Under the pieces are notes generated by a model that searched no databases, had not been told where the DNA came from, and saw nothing but the letters and a program-made list of their open reading frames with translations. Of a stretch of DNA of 64,000 nucleotides, positions 8,538-17,304 are shown piece by piece. Source of the stretch: DASYLJ01 sp964432595 (GTDB lineage Bacteria; Desulfobacterota; Binatia; DP-6); the NCBI GenBank assembly GCA_964432595.1, contig CAYSOF010000014.1, positions 62,001 to 126,000 of the forward strand. Direction: 5' to 3'. Positions within the stretch are counted from its first letter, which is position 1; each line of letters opens with the position of its first letter. Both the position numbers and the translations under genes were made by a program.

Positions 8538-9953
8538 ATGAAAGTCCTGCTGCTGACGAACCCCCTGAAGCGCAGCCGGCAGCTCGGGAGCTGGCGCGAG
8601 GGGCGCGGCATGGACTCGTTCAACTACGGCATGGCGTGCATCGCCGCCGTGGTCGAGAACGCGGGCTACGAGGTCGAGTGTCTCGACCTGTTCCATCACG
8701 ATCTCGGCGCCGAGGAGCTCGAGCGGCACGCGGCGCGCGGCCGCTACGACGTCGTCGGCATCACGTTCTTCACGCCGCAGACCGACCTCGCCCAGAAGAC
8801 CGCGTCGGTCATCCGGCGCGCTCTCCCGAACGCCAAGATCGTCTTCGGCGGCATCCACGTCACCTCGGTGCCCGAGGAGACGCTGCGCACGACGCCCGAG
8901 TGCGACGTGTGCGTCGTCGGCGAAGGGGACTTCGCGTTCACCGAGCTGCTCGACTGCTGGCGCGACGGCCGTGACATCGGCGAGGTGGCCGGCGTCGTCT
9001 ACCGCCGCGGTGAGGAGATCGTTTTTGCGAAGCCGCGCGACGCGATCAAAGATCTCGACGTCCTGCCGATGCCCGCCTACCACCTGTTCCCGATGCGGGA
9101 GTACACGACGTCGCCGAACGTCACCTACCGCAGCCCGACGATCTCCTTCCAGGTGACGCGCGGCTGTCCCTTCAAGTGCAACTTCTGCGAGTACCTGACC
9201 GTCGGCGGCTCGAAGATCCGCCACAAGAGCGTCCCGCGCATCATCGACGAGATCAAGTACCTGCGCGATCACTTCGGCTACCGCGGCATCGTCTTCCGCG
9301 ACTCCACGCTCACCGTGAAGCGCACCTTCATGGTCGAGCTGTGCGAGGCGATGATCGAGCACAAGATCGACATGCCGTGGATGTGCTACTCGCGCACCGA
9401 CGCCAAGCGTCCGCGCGAGCTGTTCCAGCTGATGAAGCGCGCGGGCTGCTGGCAGGTCGGGTTCGGGTGCGAGTCGGGCAACCAGAAGTCGCTCGACATG
9501 CTCGACAAGGGCACGACCGTCGAACAGAACCGCGACACCATCCGCATCGCCTACGAGGAAGGGCTCTCGATCAGCAGCACCTGGATGATCGCCCTGCCCG
9601 GCGAGACCGCGGCCGACGCGCAGAACACGATCGACTTCGCGCTCAGCCTGCCGACGCACATCGCCAAGTTCTTCCTGCCGGTGCCCTACCCGCGCACCGG
9701 CCTCGCCGACAACTGCAAGAAGGACGGCGGCCTGCGCGAGGATCTGTCGTACGAGTTCTACGACATGTTCGACCAGGACAACCCGGTGTACGTGAACCCG
9801 CGCATCGGGAAGGAGCAGTCCATCAAGCTCCTCAAGTCGGCGTATCGTCGGTACTACACGAGTCCCGCGATGTGGATGCGCAACCTGAAGCAGCTGCGCG
9901 ACGTCTCGATGATGCGCCGCTACTACGACGGCGTCCGCCTGATGCTCAGCTGA
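8538..9953 (+). CDS. B12-binding radical SAM enzyme
   Basis: 471 aa. Residues about 1-135 form a cobalamin-binding Rossmann domain (MKVLLLTNPLKRS, DVVGITFFTPQTDL, IVFGGIHVTSVPEE, VVGEGDFAF), in the class lacking the DxHxxG histidine. The radical SAM domain follows with CPFKCNFC at about 211-218, the CX3CX2C ligand set for the 4Fe-4S cluster. The C-terminal part (FYDMFDQDNPVYVNP) resembles methylases acting on unactivated carbons. Reaction not predictable; methylation or C-C bond chemistry is likely. A TAGTAC box lies 9 nt before the ATG, with no Shine-Dalgarno. It faces a second B12 radical SAM gene 2 kb away on the other strand, suggesting a shared pathway. Confidence 0.85.
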   Translation: MKVLLLTNPLKRSRQLGSWREGRGMDSFNYGMACIAAVVENAGYEVECLDLFHHDLGAEELERHAARGRYDVVGITFFTPQTDLAQKTASVIRRALPNAKIVFGGIHVTSVPEETLRTTPECDVCVVGEGDFAFTELLDCWRDGRDIGEVAGVVYRRGEEIVFAKPRDAIKDLDVLPMPAYHLFPMREYTTSPNVTYRSPTISFQVTRGCPFKCNFCEYLTVGGSKIRHKSVPRIIDEIKYLRDHFGYRGIVFRDSTLTVKRTFMVELCEAMIEHKIDMPWMCYSRTDAKRPRELFQLMKRAGCWQVGFGCESGNQKSLDMLDKGTTVEQNRDTIRIAYEEGLSISSTWMIALPGETAADAQNTIDFALSLPTHIAKFFLPVPYPRTGLADNCKKDGGLREDLSYEFYDMFDQDNPVYVNPRIGKEQSIKLLKSAYRRYYTSPAMWMRNLKQLRDVSMMRRYYDGVRLMLS

Positions 9954-10028
9954 CGCCGCGAAGTGGCCCCCTCGCGCTCGTCGGAATGGCACTTCCCGGC
10001 GAGCGTGCGTCCGGCGCACTCTCCGTGC

Positions 10029-10973
10029 ATGACGGACCTCACCCGGTTCTTCGCGTACGTCCAGGCCTTCGAAATGGCGTTCGTGACCGACGACTGGTCG
10101 CTGATCGCGCCGCATTTCGCCTGGGGCGCCGTGCACCGGGTCGACGCCGCAGCACCGCTCGCCGCGCATGACGTCGGCCGCGACGCCGTGGTCGCGGGAC
10201 TCGCCGCCAGCGTCCGCACCGTCGATCGCCGCTTCGATGCGCGCATCGCCGAGATCGTCGACGGGCCGGCGCTCCGGGACGGCGGCATCTGGATGCGCTT
10301 CCGCCTGACGATGTGCCGTGCGGGGCTTCCCGACCTGTCGTTCGAGGGCGAGCACCACGCCGTCTACGACGGCGGCGACGCGATCGCCCGCCTGGACGAG
10401 CGCGTCAGCCCCGAGGCGTGCGCCGAGGTCGCCGCGTATCTCGCCCGCCACGCCGGCGCGCTGCGCCCCGCGGGCGGTCCCCCCGCGTTGCCGAGCGACC
10501 CCGCCCACCTGGCGCGGATCGACGCCGCCACGAAGGCCGCGCTCGTCCGCTGTTACGGGTGCGCGAAGAGCCGCCAGGACATCGAGGCGGCGCTGGCGAT
10601 CTGCGACGAGACGTTCTCGATCGACACCGTCAGCTTCGGCGTCGCCTCCGCCTCGCGCGCCGACACGGCAGCGCAGCTCGAGATGTTCTTCGCCGCGTTC
10701 CCCGACTACGGCGTCACGCTGGACGGCCTGACGACGGGCCCCGAGCACGCCACCTGCTGGGGCACGGCCCGGATGAGCCTCGAAGGCCCGTTCCTGGCGT
10801 TCGCGCCGACGGGCCGGACGGCCGAGCTGCCGTTCTTCTGCGTCTTCGAGTTCCGGAACGGCCTGCTCGGGCTCGAACGCTTCTTCTTCGACCGCGCCAC
10901 GCTCTGCGAGCAGATCGGGCTACCGATCGACGCCGTCGACGAAGCGCTCCGCCAGCTCCGCCCCGCGGCCTGA
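10029..10973 (+). CDS. Tandem SnoaL/NTF2-like domain protein
   Basis: 314 aa starting at ATG 10029 (MTDLTRFFAYVQAFE). Two NTF2-like (SnoaL/ketosteroid-isomerase-like) halves are visible, about residues 3-130 and 155-300. Each starts with a helix followed by D-x-x-F/W (FVTDDWSLIAPHFAWGA; LAICDETFSIDTVSFG) and ends in beta strands. Such domains isomerise, cyclise or bind small hydrophobic molecules, usually as dimers; here two domains are fused. It lies 75 nt downstream of the B12 radical SAM gene on the same strand and may act on the same small molecule. Substrate unknown. Confidence 0.7.
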   Translation: MTDLTRFFAYVQAFEMAFVTDDWSLIAPHFAWGAVHRVDAAAPLAAHDVGRDAVVAGLAASVRTVDRRFDARIAEIVDGPALRDGGIWMRFRLTMCRAGLPDLSFEGEHHAVYDGGDAIARLDERVSPEACAEVAAYLARHAGALRPAGGPPALPSDPAHLARIDAATKAALVRCYGCAKSRQDIEAALAICDETFSIDTVSFGVASASRADTAAQLEMFFAAFPDYGVTLDGLTTGPEHATCWGTARMSLEGPFLAFAPTGRTAELPFFCVFEFRNGLLGLERFFFDRATLCEQIGLPIDAVDEALRQLRPAA

Positions 10974-10979
10974 CCGCCG

Positions 10980-12035
10980 TCAGACCGAGATCATGTTGCG
11001 TAGGTTGCGCCAGTTCGACGCGACGCTGCCGATCGTCGGCGCGATGCATGCCTTGCACACCGCGTAGCCACGGTCGCCGCGCGCCATGTCGTCGCGGAAG
11101 CGGCGATACGTCTCGCCGTTCCAGATCGCGTCGAAGTTGCCGCCGTCGGCCTCGCCGAAGTGATCCTCGAGCTGCCGGTAGGCGAAGTAGCAGCACGGGG
11201 CGACCTTGCCGTGGACGTCGACGTAGACCCACGTCCACGGCGCGATGCACACCGGCTGGCGCGCGGCCGCCGTCTCGCCGGCGTGCAGCGCCCGCACCTC
11301 CGCCGCCAGGAGATGCAGGTTGTTGTCGACGCGGAGCCGCCGCGCGAGCCGTCGCGCTTGGCGGATCTCCGTCTGGATCGCCTCGACCGGGATGCTGTCG
11401 GCGACGTCGCCCTTCTGCAGGTTGAACGTCTGGCAGTATTTGTACTGCACCCCGTCGATGCCGTGCTCGTGGGCCAGCCGGACCATGTCGCCGATCTCGT
11501 GGTGGTTCGTGTTCAGCACCACCATGTTGATCCGCAGCCGCGGCGTGCGCCGGCCGAGCCGATCGCGCGCAGAGGCCACCGCGCGGACGCCGTCGAGCAG
11601 CGGCCCGAGGCGCGTTCCCCGCACGTGCTCGAACGTCGCCTCGGTGGCGCCGTCGAGCGAGACCTTCATGAAGTGGAGGCCGCTGTCGACGAGCTTCTCG
11701 GCGTTCTTCCGCGCCGCGGTGAAGTTCGACGTCATGTGGGTCCGGATGCCGCGCCCGCTCGCGTAGCGCACCATCTCGTAGACGTGCTTGTTGATCAGGG
11801 GCTCGCCGTTGCCCGAGAAGTTGATCGTCGACGGCCGGATGTCGTCGCAGAGCGCGCGGAACGTCTCGAACGACATGCTGGCGCCCTTGCCCACCGTCCG
11901 GGCGCGGTCGCACATGATGCAATCGAGGTTGCACTCGGACGTGACCTCGATGTTGGCCTGCACCGGCGCGTGCCGCACCCGCGCCGGATGCGTCACCAGC
12001 GACCAGGCGACCTTCGCCGTACGGGCGAGCGGCAC
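10980..12035 (-). CDS. Radical SAM enzyme with C-terminal SPASM-like cysteines
   Basis: About 351 aa. CNLDCIMC at residues 35-42 is the radical SAM CX3CX2C motif, followed by the SAM-contacting NFSGNGEPLI. The C-terminal third has CIAPWTWVYVDVHG, CCYF and CKAC, a SPASM-like set for auxiliary Fe-S clusters. Such enzymes modify peptides, sugars or lipids. It is the last gene of the minus-strand run. I favour GTG 12035, immediately after the upstream stop, with GAGGT 11 nt before it; GTG 12077 would overlap the upstream gene by 41 nt. The close coupling implies that the two radical SAM proteins are made together and serve one pathway. Confidence 0.82.
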   Translation of the reverse strand: MPLARTAKVAWSLVTHPARVRHAPVQANIEVTSECNLDCIMCDRARTVGKGASMSFETFRALCDDIRPSTINFSGNGEPLINKHVYEMVRYASGRGIRTHMTSNFTAARKNAEKLVDSGLHFMKVSLDGATEATFEHVRGTRLGPLLDGVRAVASARDRLGRRTPRLRINMVVLNTNHHEIGDMVRLAHEHGIDGVQYKYCQTFNLQKGDVADSIPVEAIQTEIRQARRLARRLRVDNNLHLLAAEVRALHAGETAAARQPVCIAPWTWVYVDVHGKVAPCCYFAYRQLEDHFGEADGGNFDAIWNGETYRRFRDDMARGDRGYAVCKACIAPTIGSVASNWRNLRNMISV

Positions 12036-12036
12036 T

Positions 12037-13623
12037 TCAGCCGCTGACCTCGATGGGCGCGATCGGGACGACCTCACGCACCTGCCGCGCCATGTTCTCC
12101 TCGAAGACGCGGTCGCTCGGGCTCATCTTGAACACGGACAGGCCGGCCTTCACCTTCCGCTTGAGCTCGCCCATCGAGCGGATGCGCGTCACGCTGCGGA
12201 GCAGGTAGCCGGGCCGGAGGTAGAAGCCCTTGTAGCACTTGACCAGCATCTCGCGGAGCTGCGCGCGGGTGAAGTTTTCCTCCCACACCGGCAGCTCGTA
12301 GTCGGGACGCGGATCGCGCGAGAACTCGCGCCAGACGTCCTGCTTGATGATCCCGCGATCGAGGCCGTCCTGATAGATCGCCGTCCCCGGATACGGACAG
12401 AAGATCGTGAAGTGCACGTAGTTGGGGTCGAGGCGCCGGGCGAGATCGACCGAGTCCTGGATGTCGGCGGCGGTCTCCGTCTGCTGGCCGATGATGAAGT
12501 AGGCGAGCGTCTCCATGCCCGCCTCGCGCGTCCATTTGAACGCGTTCTCGACCTTCTCGATCGAGTGGTTCTTCTTGATGACCTTCATCATGCGGTCGTT
12601 ACCGCTCTCGACGCCGTAGTGGATGCGATCGCAGCCCGCAGCCGACATCGCCTTCAGCAGCTCCGGCGTCACCGTGTTGACGTGCGCGCGTACGTCCCAC
12701 GTGAACTCGAGCTTGCGCTTCCGGATCTCCTCGCACAGCTCGAACACGCGGTCGCGGCGCACCGTGAAGGTGTCGTCGTAGATGAACGCCTCGCTGATGC
12801 CCATCTCGATGCACTGCTCGATCTCGTCGGCGACGTGCTGCGCCGAGCGGAACCGGAAGCCGGAGAGCACGGGCGAGTACGGCCGGTCGCAGAAGGTGCA
12901 GCGATACGGGCACCCGCGGCTCGTGAACATGGTGGTGATCATGTCGCTCCGGCCGAGCAGCGACGTGTAGTCGTGCAGGCGGATCTTGTGCCGGGCCGGG
13001 AATCCGAGCGTATCGAGCTGGTCGGTGCTGGCGGCGATGCCGTTGTTGACGACGGTGCCATCCGCGTCCTGGAACACCAGCCCCGGGACGGTGCGCCACA
13101 GCTCCGGCCGGCCGAGCTTCGCCAGGAAGTCGACGAAGGCGATCTCACCCTCGCCCTGCAGAAGGAAGTCGACCTCCGGCCGCGCGATCGTCTCGTTGGG
13201 GTACAGGTGGACGTGCGGTCCGCCGAGGACGATCGTCGCGTTCGGCCGTGCGAGCCGGATGGCCTGACACGTCAGGATGACGTCGATCAGGGTGAACGTC
13301 ATCGCCGTGATGCCGACGACGTCGAACTCGCGCGCCATCAGCTCGCGCTGGAGCTGGGCGTAGTCCCAGCCGCGCGGCTGCGCGTCGATGACCTCGACCC
13401 GATGGTTCGTGTGCAGCTCGAGATAGCCCGCCAGCTGCAGCAGGCCGAGGGGCGGGTTGAACCCGCGGTGCTTCTCGACGATCGCGGGGTTCTTGCCGAT
13501 GAGCTCGTTGAACCGCGGCGGGTTGATCAGCAGGACGCGCAGGGACGCGCCGCCGGATGCGGCCGCCGGCCCCTGGGGCGGCCTACCGTGGGTATGCGCG
13601 TGGGTATGGGTGTCGAGGCTCAT
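12037..13623 (-). CDS. B12-binding radical SAM enzyme with a His-rich N-terminus
   Basis: 528 aa. Residues about 28-165 are a cobalamin-binding domain (LRVLLINPPRFNE, VVGITAMTFTLID, IVLGGPHVHLYPNE, LLQGEGE). Radical SAM motif CPYRCTFC lies at about 237-244, then DDTFTVRRDRV and the conserved YGVESGNDRMM. The C-terminal region (EENFTRAQLREMLVKCYKGFYLRP) is typical of the B12 radical SAM class that includes hopanoid and phosphonate methylases. Residues 4-13 form a run of alternating Thr/Ala and His that could bind metal. It has its own candidate promoter (13650-13679) and is followed after 1 nt by the SPASM enzyme gene. Methylation of a lipid or glycan is inferred. Confidence 0.85.
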   Translation of the reverse strand: MSLDTHTHAHTHGRPPQGPAAASGGASLRVLLINPPRFNELIGKNPAIVEKHRGFNPPLGLLQLAGYLELHTNHRVEVIDAQPRGWDYAQLQRELMAREFDVVGITAMTFTLIDVILTCQAIRLARPNATIVLGGPHVHLYPNETIARPEVDFLLQGEGEIAFVDFLAKLGRPELWRTVPGLVFQDADGTVVNNGIAASTDQLDTLGFPARHKIRLHDYTSLLGRSDMITTMFTSRGCPYRCTFCDRPYSPVLSGFRFRSAQHVADEIEQCIEMGISEAFIYDDTFTVRRDRVFELCEEIRKRKLEFTWDVRAHVNTVTPELLKAMSAAGCDRIHYGVESGNDRMMKVIKKNHSIEKVENAFKWTREAGMETLAYFIIGQQTETAADIQDSVDLARRLDPNYVHFTIFCPYPGTAIYQDGLDRGIIKQDVWREFSRDPRPDYELPVWEENFTRAQLREMLVKCYKGFYLRPGYLLRSVTRIRSMGELKRKVKAGLSVFKMSPSDRVFEENMARQVREVVPIAPIEVSG

Positions 13624-13649
13624 CGGTGATCGGGCGCAGCCGGAGCGAG

Positions 13650-13679
13650 AGTGTAGGCCCCTTTCCGGCGCGCTGACAA
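13650..13679 (-). promoter_or_regulatory. Candidate sigma-70 promoter for the two radical SAM genes
   Basis: On the minus strand, TTGTCA (13679-13674), an 18-nt spacer and TACACT (13655-13650) lie in the 71-nt gap before the B12 radical SAM gene. Start of RNA would be near 13643, giving about a 20-nt leader. This would let the two radical SAM genes be expressed apart from the upstream glycosyltransferase genes. Confidence 0.5.
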
Positions 13680-13694
13680 GCTCAATTTCTTCGG

Positions 13695-14588
13695 CTACCG
13701 GATCCAGCTCCGGGCGCCGATCCGGGCGATCTGGTCGGACAGCAGGCCGAGCGACCATACGATGAAGGCCCCGAGGAGCCCGATGGCCGCCGTATCGGAG
13801 ACATTCTCCATGTAGAAATCGTAGACGAGCTTCACGAGGCCGCCCACGAACAGGACCGCCCCGAGGGGCAGGAAGACCCGCAAGGGGTTGAAGTAGACGA
13901 TGGCGCGGATGACCAGCACCAGGAACTGGGCCGCGTGGTAGGGACGGATCTTCGATCGGCCGACGCGGCGCCGGTAGTCGATCGGCACGTAGCGGACCAT
14001 CGCCCCGCTGCAGTGCGCGGCGAGGGTGATCGACGTCGTGAACGAGAAGCCCGACGGCAGGACGTGCGCGAAGCGCTCGACGAGATCGCGGCGCAGCACC
14101 CGCATGCCGGAATTCAGATCGGGGATGCGGCGTCCGGCGAGGTAGCTGGCCAAGGTCCGGAGGAACCACTTCATCGGCCGCCGGATGCCGGGCTCGTGCA
14201 CCTCGGGCCCGATACGGGCGCCCACCACCATGTCGTAGCGGGCGCTGTGCGCCAGCATCTCCGGCAGCGCTTCGGCCGGATAGCTGCAGTCGGCGTCGAT
14301 GATGGCGATGAGGTCGTACTTGGCGGCCGCAATCCCGGCCTTCAACGCCGCACCGTAGCCGCGCTGCTCGGGAAGCGACACCACGGTCGCACCCGCCCTC
14401 ACCGCCTCTGCGGCGGTGGCGTCGGTCGAGCCGTCGTCCACGACCAGCATCTCGTGCTCGACGCCGGCGCGCTCCAGGACGGATCGCACGGCCGCGACCG
14501 CGGTGGCGACGCCGCCCTCCTCGTCCAGCGCGGGCATGACGACGCTCACCGCGGGAAGCGCCTCGACGTCGGTCGCCCCGCTAGCCAT
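13695..14588 (-). CDS. DPM1/GtrB-like family 2 glycosyltransferase with two C-terminal membrane helices
   Basis: 297 aa. GT-A domain: VSVVMPALDEEGG near residue 14, VVDDGSTDATA near 49 and the metal-binding IIDADCSYP near 96 (D-x-D type). Two hydrophobic helices close the protein (VFLPLGAVLFVGGLVKLVY; IGLLGAFIVWSLGLLSDQ). This is the layout of polyprenyl-phosphate sugar synthases, which load a sugar on a lipid carrier for a membrane GT-C enzyme. Start ATG 14588 has GAGGAGAG 5 nt upstream. The start overlaps the stop of the upstream membrane-protein gene by 8 nt, so the two are translationally coupled and probably partners. Confidence 0.88.
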   Translation of the reverse strand: MASGATDVEALPAVSVVMPALDEEGGVATAVAAVRSVLERAGVEHEMLVVDDGSTDATAAEAVRAGATVVSLPEQRGYGAALKAGIAAAKYDLIAIIDADCSYPAEALPEMLAHSARYDMVVGARIGPEVHEPGIRRPMKWFLRTLASYLAGRRIPDLNSGMRVLRRDLVERFAHVLPSGFSFTTSITLAAHCSGAMVRYVPIDYRRRVGRSKIRPYHAAQFLVLVIRAIVYFNPLRVFLPLGAVLFVGGLVKLVYDFYMENVSDTAAIGLLGAFIVWSLGLLSDQIARIGARSWIR

Positions 14589-16923
14589 CGGCGCTCTCCT
14601 CCTCGGGCTCGGCCGCGTGGCCGCGCACCCGCCAGGGCTCGAAGACCTCGACCGGCACGCCGATGTCGACGACCGGCTCGTCGAAGAGGATGCAGACCCA
14701 ATTGACGCTGTCGCTCCCGGCTGCACCCCGCGCCGGTCCGAGCGCCGCCGCCACGGGCTTCGCGTTCTTGTAGATCAGATAGGCCTCCCAGCTCGCGACC
14801 CCGGGCACCGCCGCACGCAGCGCCGCGGGAACCGCCTCGACCGGCATCACGATCACGTCGTACCCCCACCACCAGAACTGCGTGCCGGCGCGCGCGTCGT
14901 CGACCGCGCGCTGGAACAGGCCGGTGACCAACGTCCCCCACTCCACCGCGCGGTCATCCGGCACGGCGGGTACCGGCATCCAGAAGCTCTCCCAGACCTT
15001 CTGATGACGCTCGCGGCCCTGGACGACGAACTCGAGCTCCGTCGACCGCCAGTGGAAGTGTCGCCGGTCCGTCCAGTAGAGCCGGTCGTACACGAGCGTC
15101 TTGTCGAGTCCCTGGATGAGATGCATGGCGACCGGCGTGTACAAGGGTCCCACGACGAGGGTTCTCGGGCGCACGTCGCCCGTCGGCCGCAGCCCCCCGC
15201 CCAACACGTCGAGCAGGCGGCGCCGTACGGCGGCGTCGGGACGACCCGCCATGAACTCGACCATCCGTCGAACAGGTAGGCGGACGAGCGACAGGTCGCC
15301 CTCCGCGACGACGGGGACGCCGTCGGCGCCGAACTTACGGTAGAGCGTCGGCGGACCGTACAGCGCCATCGTCGTGTCGGGCTTCACCGGCGGCCACCAG
15401 AAGAATCCGAGCTTACGGGACGTCCCGTCGAGCGGCCCGAGGAAGACGTCGAGCGGTCCGTAGACGTGACCGACGCGACGCTCGGCGAGCGCGATCGGCT
15501 GTGGCGGCAACAGGTCGATCTCGGTCGTCGGCGAGAACACCATGTCCGTAGGCAGCGTGTGCGCGCGCAGGAACGCGCCCTGCCGTTCCCAGAACGGCTC
15601 CGGCGTCGGGAAGAAATCGGCGTACTCGCTCGTGAGCGGGAGCAGCACGAGTACCGCGACCACCGCGTAGGCTCGTCGGAACCACGTCCGGCGACTCACC
15701 CGGCTGTGCGCGATGACGAACGGGGTCAGCACCGTCCACCCGAGGGCCACGAACGGCACGAACTTCATCGCCGCGAACGTGTGGATCGCGGCATGCGCGG
15801 CGAGGAGGACGGTGATGATCAGGCAGGGCGCCAGGAGGTCGACGAGGATGCCGCGCACCATCGGCGGTAGCCCCGGCAGGCGATCGCGCCGCAGCAGCCG
15901 GAACAGCCCGATGCCGAGCACGGTGAAGCCCACCACGCCGAACGCGGCGCTGAAGTGCCCGAACAGGAACCAGCCGAGGGACAACGGCCGCCCGACGATC
16001 ATCGTCATGATCCCGACTCCCAGGCCGCCGGCGTCGCCGACCAGCCACGCGCCGCCGCGGCCGACCATGAACCCGAGCGTCCCCTGGATCAGGATGATCC
16101 AGGTCAGCACCGGCAGGACGAGGGCGAACGGCAACGCGACGGTGAGTCCCACGCGATCCGTGGCGTCGGGCTGCCCCGACCGGGTGCGCCGGCGACGGAC
16201 GAAGAGCAAGTACGGGACCAGCACCCAGAACAAGAACTCCGTGACCGTGCCGATGGCGACGCAGAGAGCCACCGCGACGTCGAGCGCGATGCGGCCCCAC
16301 CGCGGTGCCACCTCCGACCTGAGCCAGCGCGCCGCGACGATGAACGCGAAGAGCGGAACGGCGAAGAAGTCGTTGATGCAGAGATTCTGGCCCCAGTAGA
16401 GGAGCGGCGGGAACAGCAGCACGAAGGCACCACAGTGGAACGCGACGAGCGCCGCGCGCGTGTCGTCGTCGGGCCACGTGGCCCGCGCCATGCACCACGC
16501 CACGACCGCGAGCAGCAGCGCCGTGAGCAGATGCAGCCCGAGATTGATCCACATGAGCCGCTCGACGGTCGCCTGCAGCCCGAGCGGCTCGAGGATCGCG
16601 TACGAGAGGAGGATGTACCCGGGCAGTCCGAACTTGCGTTGCTGCTTGCCGCCCTGGAACTCCGCGGTCGGCGGCGACGTCACCAGACGACCGCGCAGCT
16701 TCACCACCCCCATGTCCTGCCAGGCGCGTGTGAACCGCAGCGCCTGGCCCGTCACCCAGCTGTCGCCCCGCGCGAGATGTCCGCGCCACGGCTCGCGGAG
16801 GACGACGGTCCCGGCGAAGACGACGACGGTCATCGCCAAGGCGGCGGCGAGCCCCCGCACGGCGGTACGTGACACCACGATTGCGTCCGGAACGGTCGTC
16901 GATGGGCTCGCAGAGACTTCCAT
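14581..16923 (-). CDS. Large polytopic membrane protein, GT-C glycosyltransferase-like
   Basis: 780 aa from ATG 16923 (a GTG at 16938 is possible). About ten membrane segments occupy residues 25-430, among them GLAAALAMTVVVFAGTVV and LHLLTALLLAVVAWCM. A soluble part of roughly 300 residues follows (contains EIDLLPPQPIALAERR and ELEFVVQGRERHQK). The first large loop after helix 1 carries RGDSWV, where GT-C enzymes keep acidic residues, but I cannot name a family. Being coupled to a polyprenyl-phosphate-sugar synthase, it plausibly transfers that sugar on the outer face of the membrane. First gene of the minus-strand run; no Shine-Dalgarno seen. Confidence 0.65.
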   Translation of the reverse strand: MEVSASPSTTVPDAIVVSRTAVRGLAAALAMTVVVFAGTVVLREPWRGHLARGDSWVTGQALRFTRAWQDMGVVKLRGRLVTSPPTAEFQGGKQQRKFGLPGYILLSYAILEPLGLQATVERLMWINLGLHLLTALLLAVVAWCMARATWPDDDTRAALVAFHCGAFVLLFPPLLYWGQNLCINDFFAVPLFAFIVAARWLRSEVAPRWGRIALDVAVALCVAIGTVTEFLFWVLVPYLLFVRRRRTRSGQPDATDRVGLTVALPFALVLPVLTWIILIQGTLGFMVGRGGAWLVGDAGGLGVGIMTMIVGRPLSLGWFLFGHFSAAFGVVGFTVLGIGLFRLLRRDRLPGLPPMVRGILVDLLAPCLIITVLLAAHAAIHTFAAMKFVPFVALGWTVLTPFVIAHSRVSRRTWFRRAYAVVAVLVLLPLTSEYADFFPTPEPFWERQGAFLRAHTLPTDMVFSPTTEIDLLPPQPIALAERRVGHVYGPLDVFLGPLDGTSRKLGFFWWPPVKPDTTMALYGPPTLYRKFGADGVPVVAEGDLSLVRLPVRRMVEFMAGRPDAAVRRRLLDVLGGGLRPTGDVRPRTLVVGPLYTPVAMHLIQGLDKTLVYDRLYWTDRRHFHWRSTELEFVVQGRERHQKVWESFWMPVPAVPDDRAVEWGTLVTGLFQRAVDDARAGTQFWWWGYDVIVMPVEAVPAALRAAVPGVASWEAYLIYKNAKPVAAALGPARGAAGSDSVNWVCILFDEPVVDIGVPVEVFEPWRVRGHAAEPEEESADG

Positions 16924-16959
16924 GGGAGTCCGGGACACGGCGCGCTCGAAGCCGCGGCG

Positions 16960-16989
16960 GATATATCACCCCCACCGACGACTTTTGAA
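16960..16989 (-). promoter_or_regulatory. Candidate sigma-70 promoter for the glycosyltransferase/radical SAM run
   Basis: Minus strand: TTCAAA (16989-16984), 18-nt spacer, TATATC (16965-16960), inside one of the few AT-rich patches here. RNA would start near 16953, about 15-30 nt before the membrane-protein start codon. Confidence 0.45.
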
Positions 16990-17046
16990 AGCTGTGCCGT
17001 GTCATGGACGGCCCGAACCGCGCGCGGGGCTCGCGCTGCATCATCA

Positions 17047-17066
17047 CGCTCACCATACGGTGAGCG
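17047..17066. repeat. Perfect 8-bp hairpin
   Basis: CGCTCACC (17047-17054) and GGTGAGCG (17059-17066) flank the 4-nt loop ATAC. It overlaps the stop of the P450-like remnant on the minus strand, so it may be that gene's old terminator. No T-run follows. Confidence 0.5.
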
Positions 17067-17283
17067 GCAACGCTTTCGCCCCGAACACCGTCGGGTAGAA
17101 CTCGAGCGCGATCTGCGGAAACGGCGAGCGCATCCGCAGCACCTCCTCGAGCGCCGGCGGGATCAGCGACCGATCGCCACGCAACACCGCCGCCACGTCG
17201 GTGCGCTCGCGAACAGCGCGTGGCCGCCGGCGACGCCGGGCTGCGGGCGTACGGGCGCGGTCACTCGGCTCGATGATGGCCAC
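17050..17283 (-). pseudogene. Cytochrome P450 K-helix remnant
   Basis: A 77-codon frame with GTG at 17283. Its residues about 28-53 (TDVAAVLRGDRSLIPPALEE then VLRMRSP) read like the helix J'-K stretch of bacterial P450s, including the invariant E-x-x-R (EVLR). The sequence before and after does not continue as a P450: no I-helix AGxxT and no heme-binding cysteine. I read it as a decayed or rearranged fragment; chance similarity cannot be excluded because only about 28 residues match. Confidence 0.35.
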
Positions 17284-17304
17284 CCGGCGATCGCCCGGAA
17301 GCCC

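Larger units (their letters stand above)
16939..17304. other. 366-nt gap: promoter, hairpin and P450 remnant
   Basis: This gap has no intact gene. It holds a minus-strand promoter candidate at 16960-16989, a perfect hairpin at 17047-17066 and a short minus-strand frame with a cytochrome P450-like stretch (17050-17283), each listed separately. Confidence 0.6.
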
